A stretch of DNA of 64,000 bases, from positions 124,001 to 188,000 of the forward strand of contig CAJQUN010000423.1 of NCBI GenBank assembly GCA_907163345.1, read 5' to 3'. Within the stretch, counting starts at the first letter, position 1; every line of letters begins with the position of its first letter. This document shows positions 44,577-54,411 of the stretch, in pieces. The stretch comes from Haberlea rhodopensis (Eukaryota; Streptophyta; Magnoliopsida; Lamiales; Gesneriaceae). The position numbers and the translations under genes were made by a program. Below the pieces are notes generated by a model. That model saw only the letters and a list, made by a program, of their open reading frames with translations. It made no database searches and was not told the origin of the DNA.

Positions 44577-45690
44577 TCTTATGAGACATGGATTATGCAT
44601 TACGGTTGCATATATATCGGAGTGATGATTTTAATGCTTTGCCGCTAAATGTTGAAGCGACGGTAAAATTCTGCATGCCACATTTGAAGCGAGGTGCATT
44701 AAAATACACTCATGGCGATGTTTATCGGAATACGGGTTATGCATTACGGTTGCATGCATGGCGTAGCGATGTGAATACTTGCCGCTTCATGGCGTAGCAA
44801 TGTGAATACTTGCCGCTGATATGAAGCGAAGAACACGACTGCTGTCATATCTTCGCGAGGGGTTTTTCCGCTGTCATGTAAAGCAAGGGGTATTTCCGCT
44901 GTCATGATTAAAACAAGGAGTAAGGGTGTCGCTGTCATACCGTAGCGATGAGAGAATATTTGCCGCTGATATGAAGCGAAGAACACGGCCGCTGTCATAT
45001 TGTAGCGAGGGATATTATTTGCCGCTGGTATGTCGAAGCGAGGTAGCGATGAAGATATTTGCCGCTCATATGAAGCGAAGAACATGACCGCTGTCATATT
45101 ATAGCGAGGGATATCATTCCGCTATTCTATTGGCGATGGGTTATGCCGCCGGGTAGTCTTAGCGATGGTTCATTCCGCTATTCTATTTGCGATGGTTTAT
45201 GCCGCCGGGTATTCTTAGCAATGGTTCATTCCGCTATTCTATTGGCGATGGTTTATGCCGCCGGGTATTCTTAGCGACGGGTCTTTCCGCTACATCTATT
45301 GGCGATGGTTCATGCCGCCAGGTATCATATAGCGATGGTACATTCCACTATATCTATGGCGATGGTTTATGCCGCCGGGTATTCTTAGCGACGGGTCTTT
45401 CCGCTCCATCTATTGGCGATGGTTCATGCCGCCAGGTATCATATAGCGATGGTACATTCCGCTACATCTATGGCTATGGTTCATACAGCCGGATATCTAT
45501 AGCGACTATAGCGATGTTTCATGACGCTGACTTTATGGCGAGGGATCATGCCGCTGATTCTATAGCGATGGGTTATACCGCTATGTGCGTAGCACTGGAT
45601 TATGCCGCCTACGAGCGATGTATGCTGCTTGTGTACCGCTGGTGGACGATGGATACAGGTATTCCGTTATCTTGATAGCGATGAGGTATG
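44577..45690 (+). repeat. Array of AGCGA/CCGCT hairpin modules in the J interior, with a 57-bp minisatellite
   Basis: Over 1.1 kb, AGCGA...CCGCT or GGCGA...GCCGCC motifs alternate about every 28 bp. From 45132 to about 45530 they form regular tandem units of 56-57 bp (GCGATGG at 45133, 45189, 45245, 45302, 45359, 45416). Alternating unit types give a 114-bp higher-order repeat. Each half unit is an inverted repeat, for example AGCGATGGTTCATTCCGCT. The 162-codon open frame across it is an effect of the 57-bp period (19 residues per unit). The same module type is found at lower copy number in the LTRs of B, G, K, L and M. Confidence 0.9.
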
Positions 45691-46288
45691 GCATATTACT
45701 TTGTTATCATTATTGTGAATATTATGTGTTGTTTATATACCGTCATGTGTTTGACGAAGGGATTATGAGTGTCGTGTATCGACAGGTACCGTCATATGTT
45801 TGACGATGTTATTTGTGATGTCTATGTGGATGCGTGGCGTCGTTTTGGTGAATAATACATTCATGTTATGTATTTGGTTGTATGGTTTGAGTGCCGATGG
45901 TGGGCACATGGTAGAGTCTGGGTCACTAGTTGACGAGACCTTTTTGCCGAGCATGTTTGCTCGAGGAAGCATTGGATGCATTGTACCGGTGTGTATACCG
46001 CATCATGTTGTGGAGGTAAATATTTGTCGAGCAATGATACCCTTGGGTATGCTCGTTGGATTGGCTAGGGCCAAGTGATTGGTGGTAAGAGTAGTCATTG
46101 AGGAAACTACTCGCTTGTTGCTGTGATGTAGGGTAGGCATGGTTACACCCGCCCTGAAGATGTGGAATAAGTCCTAATGGATTAGGATTGCTTGGTAGTT
46201 AATCAAAGACACCTGGATGTCCATTGTGCTTGGTGTTTTATAGATATGTTGGGTGATGACCCACAACTCTAATGGTTTGTACGGTATG
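45691..46288 (+). other. Non-coding J interior of unknown function
   Basis: About 600 bp without homology that I recognise. It has a short repeat ACCGTCATGTGTTTGACGA / ACCGTCATATGTTTGACGA (about 45739-45806) and GAGCATGTTTGCTCGAGG / GAGCAATGATACCCTTGGGTATGCTCG dyads (45951, 46031-46050). No long frame. It is cut at 46289 by L, left flank GTATG. Confidence 0.55.
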
Positions 46289-48299
46289 TGTAAGGACCCT
46301 AGTTCCTTAAGTGCGGATAAAAGGCGTAATAGAGCTAAACATGCATATAAGACTATAATGTTCGTGTTAATGTATTGAGCCGTTAAGATTACAGGCCAAA
46401 ATAAAATTTCCAAAAGGGATTAATTACATTCCCAACCAATTGAATGTTAATCCTATAGTTTTACACTACTCCTAGAGTAGAAACTATACAAAAGAATTAG
46501 GCCTGCTATGTCAAAAGCACTCCTCACTGGCTCACCGCATCAACCCGCCTCAGCCCGTACGCCCAAAAGTACCTACATTAACAACCCCAAAACCATGAGC
46601 ATGTATGTAAACCATATTCACAATAATATGATCATAATTCAATGCATAAACCGTAAATGCAAATCACTTCCTGTATTTAACACATATAAAGAAGCTCCCT
46701 CGGTTGTCCCTGTACCATAATTACAATCAATTGATTATAACACCAATAATGTATGTCATGACAGGCATCCGTTCCATGTATACCAATGGTCAATCCTAGT
46801 CTTATTATATCAGTGGCATAATACCCCTCGCGTTACATGACAGCGGCATTAATACCCCTCGCTTCGACATATTAGCGGCATAATATCCCTCGCATCAACA
46901 TGACAGCGGCATTATCCTTCGCTTCGACATGTTTGCGGCAAATATTCTACATCGCTATAATATGACAGCGGCAAGTATTCTATCATCGCTTCGACATGAA
47001 GGCGGCAAGTATTCTTCATCAATGTAATATAATCTCGACCCACAATCACATGCAACCATAATGCATATTCCAATCATGTATGCAACCATAATGCATAATG
47101 AGACCATATACGCAACCATAATGCATAACCAATTTATAGCGTAATAAATACGTTTTACCGTCCGATGCCCGTACGTCTCACTACGTACCTTAGTTCCAAA
47201 AGTGGAGATATAGTGGACTTTATCTCCTAAGCTGTGTGGCCACCTGGGATGGTTCTACACATTCACACAAACCAATAGTAGGAGCCAATAATAGTCCAAT
47301 ATCAAAACTTCCACAAAATACCCAAAAATGCCAAATTTTGTCTTTCGCGATCGATCGCCAGTTACGGGCGATCGATCGCGAAACCTTACTGCCCGAAGCC
47401 AAAATTTTCACCCTTCGGCGATCGATCGCCACACTTGGCACGATCGATCGCCAGCCTTACCGATCGATCGCCAAGATGTGGCGATCGATCGCCAAATGCC
47501 CCTGGAGCCTACTGTTGGCTCGCGATCGATCGCCAAAAACGGGCGATCGATCGCTGACCTCTGTACACCGAAATCCACCATTTTTGCACACCATTTTCAA
47601 CCCAAACCATACCAACACTTAAACCATCAAACCCACAACATAAATAACATCATATACCTTCAAAATACACCTTAAAACTACCATAAATCCAACCTTTAAC
47701 TCAAATAATACCAACCCATAAAAACCCATTTCAAAACCATACAAAACCACAACAAACTCAATCCAAACACAACAAAAACAACAAGGAGGCATCCATACCT
47801 CTTGGGGACTCCAAATCACCCAATAAATTCCACAAACCAAACTTTTAGACGGATTTCTCTTCACCTCTTTACCAAATTTCGAAAATGTGAGGTAGAGAAG
47901 GGTTTTGGATGAGTTAATTGGGAAAGTAGAAAATGAAGGTATATGGGGGGTTTGGGGTATAAGTGGGTTGGGTTTAATTAAATTACACCCCACAATTCCA
48001 TGGTGTATAAAACACCCCAACATGATATTTTAAAAGGCATTTTACCATAATGCACCAAAATCACAATTAAAACATGATTCACCCAAATAATCACAAACCA
48101 TCTCATTTAAACCATTAAAATCCCCAATTACCCAATATGCATAACATGCACTCCGAAATGCTCTACCTGGTCACTCCTACCATGTGACTAAGCATTTCAC
48201 CAAAATAATTAATGCCAACACAATTATTAATTATCACCATAAAAATCACATAAACATAATTAACGCCCAAATGCAATTAATCATTTCGGGGATATCACA
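46289..48299 (-). repeat. 3' LTR of element L (2,011 bp)
   Basis: Plus strand TGTAAGGACCCTAGTTCC ... GGGGATATCACA. Carries the hairpin (46466-46480), AGCGG modules (46810-47000), GTACGTCTCACTACGTAC (47170-47187) and eight CGATCGATCG copies (47348-47555). A small tandem CGCAACCATAATGCATAA repeat lies at about 47050-47130. No gene. Confidence 0.93.
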
Positions 48300-48369
48300 A
48301 CACTCCCCTACTTATAAGATTTCGACCCCGAAATCGCATGCACTTACCCATATCGAAACCAAACATAAA

Positions 48370-51300
48370 CTACATACCAGAAAGTAACTCCGGGTAGTGC
48401 TGCATCATGTGCCACTCCGTCTCCCACGTGGCCTCCTCGACACCCCTGCGATCCCACTGAACCTTGACCATCGGTATTACTTTATTCCTGAGTCTGCGAT
48501 CAGCCCTATCCAAAATCCTGACTGGCCGTTCCTCATATGACACATCAGGATCCAACTGAACCTCAGAAGGCTGCAATACATGCGATGGATCCGGCTCATA
48601 TTTCTGCAGCATAGATACATGGAACACATCGTGAATACCAGACAACGACAGTGGTAGTGCCAAACAGTAAGCCAAGGTACCGATGCGCTGCAAAATCTCA
48701 TACGGTCCCACATACCTCGGAGACAATTTACCACGCATACCAAATCGAACCACACCCCTGAAAGGTGAGATCTTCAAAAAGACTCTGTCTCCCAATTGAA
48801 ATTCCAGCGGTCTCCACCATTTATTCGCATAAGCTGCTTGCCTATCTTGGGCTGCCTTCATTTTCAGACGGATAACTTTTACCTTATCCTCCATCTCTCG
48901 AATCAACTCGGGTCCTCCCACTGCTTTACTGGTCAAGTCATCCCAGTATAACAGCGACCTACAACGCCTACCATACAAAGCCTCAAACGGAGCCATCTGA
49001 ATACTCGCCTGATAGCTGTTGTTCTATGAAAACTCTACCAAGGCCAAAGAATCTTGCCATGAGGCATCAAATTCTAGTACACACGCCCGTAGCATGTCCT
49101 CGAGTGTCTGTATAGTGCGCTCAGTCTGACCATCCGTCTGGGGATGGTAAGCCGTACTCAATCTTACCTCAGTACCCAAAGCTGACTGTAAACCTCCCCA
49201 AAAATGAGATGTGAACCGTGGATCTCTGTCAGACACAATAGACACTGGAATCCCATGCAGTCTCACTATGTCACGGACATACAACTGAGCCATCCTCAAG
49301 TATGTGTACGTCATACTGTAAGGAATGAAGTGAGCCACCTTCGTCAGCCTGTCTATGATCACCCAAATGGCATCACAACCTGAAGTAGTCCTCGGCAAGT
49401 GGGTCACAAAGTCCATAGATATGTGTTCCCACTTCCACTCCGGTATCTCTAAGCTCCTCATTTCGCCACCGGGTCTCTGCCTCTCTGCCTTAACCTACTG
49501 ACAGATCAAACACCTCTTGACAAAAGCGATCACATCACGCTTCATCCGCTTCCACCAAAACTGATCACATAAGTCCTTATACATCTTCCTCCCTCCTGGG
49601 TGGATACTGAATCGGCTACTATGAGCTCGCTCCAAGATTCCTCTACGCAACTCCGGCGTACTTGGAACTACCCATCGGTTACCGAGTCTCAAAGAACCAT
49701 CCTCAGCTACTCTGAACTTTGATGGCTGACCCTGAAGTACTAATGATGTCCATCTCTGAACCTCATCATCTGACCTTTGAGCTCTCCTGATGTTCTCATA
49801 GATGTATGGTTCAGCCAATAAAGTAGATACCCAATCCGGCAATGCGTCCACATCGAAGTCATAGCCCAGATGGCAATAAGACGTCATCGTAGCCGACAAA
49901 TGCATGACATCCTCAGCAGTGTTCTTCACCTTCCGACTCAAGGCGTCTGCCGTCAAATTGGCTTTCCCCAGATGGTACTCTATCTCACAGTCATAGTCTT
50001 TGAGTAGATCCATCCACCTTCTCTGTCGCATATTTAACTCTGCCTGAGTAAACAAGAATTTCAGGCTCTTATAATCCGTGTATATGGTGAAAGATGTACC
50101 ATACAAATAATGCCTCGAAATCTTCAAAGCAAAGATAATAGCCGCCAACTCCAAATCATGGATTGGGTATCTAGCCTCATGCGGCTTCAACTGTCTCGAT
50201 GCATAAGCTACCACATGCTTATCTTGCATCAGGACACAACCCAAGCCCTGCAATGATGCGTCAGTATAAAGGACAAACCTCTTGTTCTCTGAAGGAATCA
50301 CCAATACCAGCGCCGTGGTCAATCGATGCTTCAATTCTTGGAAGCTCTCCTCGCAAGCCTCTGACCAATAAAACGGTATTCCCTTCTGAGTCAACTGAGT
50401 CAAGGGTTTAGCAATCTTGGAAAAATCCCTCGACGAAGCATCGATAATAGCCGGCCAAACCAAGAAAACTCCGAATCACGGGCACAGAAGTGGGTACAGC
50501 CCACTCCATCACCGCCTCAATCTTCCTGGGGTCCACTGAAATCCCACTGCTAGATATGACGTGCCCCAGAAATACTACACTACTCAACCAAAACTCACAC
50601 TTGCTGAGCTTGGCATATAACTGGTGATCTCTGAGGATCTGTAGCAATGTCCTCAAATGTCTCACATGCTCTTCCTCGCTCCTGGAGTAGATGAGTATAT
50701 CGTCAATAAACACAATGACGAACTGATCCAGATAGGGTTGGAACACCCAGTTCATCAAGCTCATAAAGACAGCCGGGGTGTTCGTCACACCGAACGGCAT
50801 TACCAAGAACTCGTAGTGCCCATACCGAGTCCTAAATGCTGTCTTCTGCACATCCTCCTCCCTGACCCGTATCTGGTGGTACCCGAATCTCAAATCAATC
50901 TTACTATACAGCTTTGTGCCTTGCAACTGGTCAAACAAGTCGTCAATCCTTGGAAGAGGATACTTGTTCTTTACCGTGGCCTTATTCAGTTGCCGATAAT
51001 CGATGCACAAATGCATCGAACCATCATTCTTCTTCACAAAAAAGAACCGGTGCGCCCCAAGGCGATACGCTAGGGTGTATATATCCTTTATCAAGGAGCT
51101 CCTGTAACTGCTCCTTCAATTCCCTCAACTCTGCCGGTGCCATTCGATAAGGGGCACGAGAAATAGCGGATGTCCCTGGTAATAACTCAATCCCAAACTC
51201 GACTTCCCTAGTCGGTGGGAATCCTGGAATCTCCTCCGGAAAGACATCAGCAAATTCTGCTACTACCGGCACATCCTCAACCTTTAATTCCTTACCCTTT

Positions 51301-52122
51301 CCCAACGTGTCCATAGGCATAGATGAGGTAGCCCGTGTGTCCACGTTCCAATAATTGGGACATCTTGATTGCCGAAATCAACGGAATCTTCGCACGAGAT
51401 CCGTTGCTATAAAAAGTCCACTGAACTCCCAAACCAGATCTGAACCGAACTGTCCTCTGCCGACAATCTACCACTGCCTGATATCTGTTCAGAATGTCGA
51501 TGCCCACAATGCAGTCGAAATCTGACATACCCAGGACAATCAAATCTGCCTTTATCTCATTGCCCTCAAAATAAATGAGGCAGTCCATCAGAAACCGGTC
51601 AGCAACAACTCTCTTCCCAGTGGGTGTTGAGACCAATAGAGACGTGGGTAACGGAGACGTGCACATAAGATGTCTCGCCACAAAGTCCGCAGACACGAAG
51701 GAGTGCGAAGCACCTGTGTCTATCAAAATAAAGGCGGAATATGTAAATAATAGGCACATACCATCTATAACCTCCTCTGGAACTGCATCGGCCTGCTCCC
51801 TGGTCAATGCATAGACCTGTCCCTGAGGTGGCCCCATCGCCTGTCCTCCCATCTGACGAGGCACCATCGGTGGCCTCTGCTGCACTGTACCACTAGAAAA
51901 CCTCCCTCGACCTTCGCTGAGGTCCGTCTGTCCTTCCCGGTTGGGGCAACGCCGAGCAATGTGGCCCGACCTACCACAAATGTAGCACGCAGAGCAATCT
52001 CGCATCAAATGTGGCCCTCCACAAAAGTGGCACTTGACATCTCCAGCTCTACTAGCTTGAGCCGGTCCCCCATAAGTAGATGCACCACTCCTCCGATCCC
52101 CTTGCTTTCGGCCCTCCGGCCG
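48370..52122 (-). pseudogene. Element L gag-pol, 3' part (zinc knuckles to chromodomain, broken)
   Basis: Minus-strand pieces in order: zinc knuckles (CHFCGGPHLMRDCSACYICGRSGHIARRC region, about 51940-52040), protease LIDTGAS, FYSNGSRAKIPLIS, reverse transcriptase (KNDGSMHLCIDYRQLN, FIDDILIYS), RNase H (YTDAS), integrase (HSSRFSIHPGG, SMDFVTHLP, SDRDPRF, TAYHPQTDGQTE) and a chromodomain ending HYPELLSGM. Breaks are few: frameshifts near 51310, 51050 and 50430, TAG for Gln after CLICQ (about 49496) and a stop in EFS-NNS near 49026. The N-terminal half of gag is separated by the insertion of M and lies at 61111-61897. Too damaged to be autonomous. Confidence 0.93.
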
Positions 52123-54197
52123 TGTGATATCCCCGAAATGATTAATTGCAATTTGAGCATTAATTGTGTTTATATGGGTAATCATGGTGGTAATTAATTG
52201 ATTTTGTGCTGGATTTATTTTAATGTGTGGAAATGCATGGTCACATGGAAAGGATGACCCGGGAGTGCATTTCAGGGTGCATGTTGTGCATGTTGGGGAA
52301 AATTGCTTTTAGCATGATTTATTTGCCATGGTTAGCAATTATTTGGAAAGCATGAGTTAATTGATATTTTGGTGCATTTTGGATTAATGCTTTTGAAAAT
52401 ATCATGTTGGGGTGTTTTATACACCATGGATTTGTGGATGCATTTTAATTAAAACCCAACCCCTTTTATACCCCAACCCCCACCTTTACCAAATTATTTC
52501 ACCTTTACCAAATTACACCACCCAAACCCTCTTTTCCCCTTATTTTCGAGTTGGAGCATAAAGGTGGAGAGAAGCCCTTCCAAAAATCTTGTTTTGTGGA
52601 GTTTATTGGGAGATTTGAGGTCCCCAAGAGGTATGGATACCTCATTGTTGATTTTGTAAGGTTTTATTTAAGTTTGGTATGATTTTGAAGGGTTTTAAAA
52701 TGAGTTTGTGTTGGGTTGTTGTGGTTTTGGTTGAGGGTTGGATTTGCACTTGTTTGGAAGTGTATTTTGAAGGTTTATGTTGTTATTGATGTTGTTGGTT
52801 TGATGGTTTAAGTGTTGGTATGGATTGGAAGGTTTTGGTATGCAAAAATGGTGAAAAATCGCGAGTCTGTGCGAGGCGATCGACCGCCTGAAATGGGGAG
52901 ATCGATCGCCGATGGGCAGTACCAAATTTGCGGGACAGGCGATCGATCGCCTTGTTATGAGGCGACCGATCGCCGAGAGGCAGTGGCCAATCCAAGGTTT
53001 AGGCGATCGATCGCCATGTTTGGCGCAATCGATCGCCGCGAAGGAAAAAATAGAGGCGATCGATCGCCTCAGCCAAGCGATCGATCGCCAACTGTGGAAT
53101 TTTGGGAAATGCTTTCTTTTGTCGAATTTTTGGTATTTGACTATTATTTGGCTTCTAATATGGGGTTGTGTGATTGTGTAGAACCATCCCAGGTAGCAAC
53201 GCAACCAAGGAACTGAAGCCATATCAATTCAACTTTTGGAAAGGTACGTAGAGGACGTTCGGGCACCCAACGGTACATGTATCTAATATACTCATTGTTT
53301 ATGCATTGTGGATGCGAGTATATATGTGATTATGCATTGTGGATGTAAATACATGTTGATTTATGCATGATGATTGTAGATGCATATGATTATTGGTGCA
53401 CATCCCATGAGTCGTGGTCATCCCTTGATGATTTTAATGCTTGCCGCTATTTGTTTTGGTTCCGCTAAATGTGAAGCGAGGGGTGGGAGTGCCTCATGTC
53501 ACATTTGAGCGTGGTTATCATATAGGGCGAGGAAAGGATATTTGCCTCTCAATGTGAGGCGAGGGGTGGGAGTACCGCATGTCCATTGAAGCGAGGTTAT
53601 TCTATGCCGCCTATATGTAAATAAGCGAGGGGCATTAAAATACATTGTGATGGACAGACTAGGGATTGGTGACTGGTATTTGGTTTTGATGAGATGGTAT
53701 TGTGTCATGACATGTGTAGACCATTATAAAATAATCTATTGATTATACTCATGAGTTATGGTACAGGGACAACCAAACGGGAAGCGTTTGAAATGCATGG
53801 GAAAAACAGGAAGTGTTGTATTATGGTTATGCATTTACGCTTTATATTCATATTGTGTTGTATATGAATGATATCACTGCTCATGTTTGGGGGTTGTCCT
53901 TGTAGGTACTTTTGGCATGATAGAAGGGCTAAGCGGGTTGAGGTGGTGAGCTTGTGGAGAATTCTTTTGAGGCAGGAAGGACATGATTAATTTTGTATAG
54001 TATCTAGTCTAGGAGTAGTGTAAAGCTATAATTGATAACATTCATTTGATTTGGGAATGTAACTAATCCAGGGATAGTCCTTATTTTTGGCATGTAATTC
54101 TTAAAGCTCATAGACTCAACACGATTAATTTACTCTGATCATTTATATTAGCTCTAATTATGCCTTTGATCCGCACTTAAGGATTAGGGTCCTTACA
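52123..54197 (+). repeat. 5' LTR of M
   Basis: TGTGATATCCCCGAAATG ... GGGTCCTTACA. In sense order: TATA-like TTTTATA (52464-52470), CT/CA-rich tract, AAGAG|GTATGG (52630|52631), four exact and four variant decamers (about 52877-53092), TGTGTAG|AACC (53181|53182), a 62-nt conserved block, GGAAAG|GTACGT (53243|53244), AGCGA/CCGCT modules (53445-53640), ACAGGGACAACC (53763-53774) paired with GGTTGTCCTTGT (53892-53903), and TTGTAG|GTAC (53905|53906). The hairpin is mutated here (CTAGTC). No gene. Confidence 0.95.
52464..52470 (+). promoter_or_regulatory. Putative TATA box of the M LTR
   Basis: CCTTTTATACCCC lies about 340 bp from the LTR start and is followed by a pyrimidine-rich stretch. It is conserved at 59356-59362 in the 3' LTR and, on the minus strand, as TTTTTTATACCC in K. 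G and A have CTATATATACC and ACTATATACC at a similar distance. Assigned by position and sequence only. Confidence 0.45.
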
Positions 54198-54411
54198 TTA
54201 GTGGTATCAGAGCAGTGGTTAGAGAACCCGGGAACGAGTGAAGGGTAGCCTTAGCATGATTGGCTAGGTGCTTACATTTGAGGCATGTTTATGCATGTGG
54301 TGCATATTGATGTATATTCTGTTATACTAACATGCTTATTATCATTCCTGTTATCTAACGGCATAACATGTATATTTGTTTTGGAATTGTTGTTAACCTT
54401 TGTGTTACAGC
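54198..54411 (+). other. Primer-binding site and leader of M
   Basis: TGGTATCAGAGC at 54202-54213, then AGTGGTTAGAGAACCCGGG and a 200-bp leader ending at CAGCATGG, the gag start. Confidence 0.93.

Noticed and set aside
45187..45675. 162-codon frame with 19-residue repeats in J
   Set aside because: The period of 57 bp keeps the frame open; the same sequence is non-coding in related LTRs.
46800..47010. CRISPR-like spaced repeats in the LTRs (AGCGG/TCGCT or CGATCGATCG with variable spacers)
   Set aside because: Repeats are only 5-10 bp, spacing is irregular, no cas genes, and the context is plant retrotransposon LTRs.
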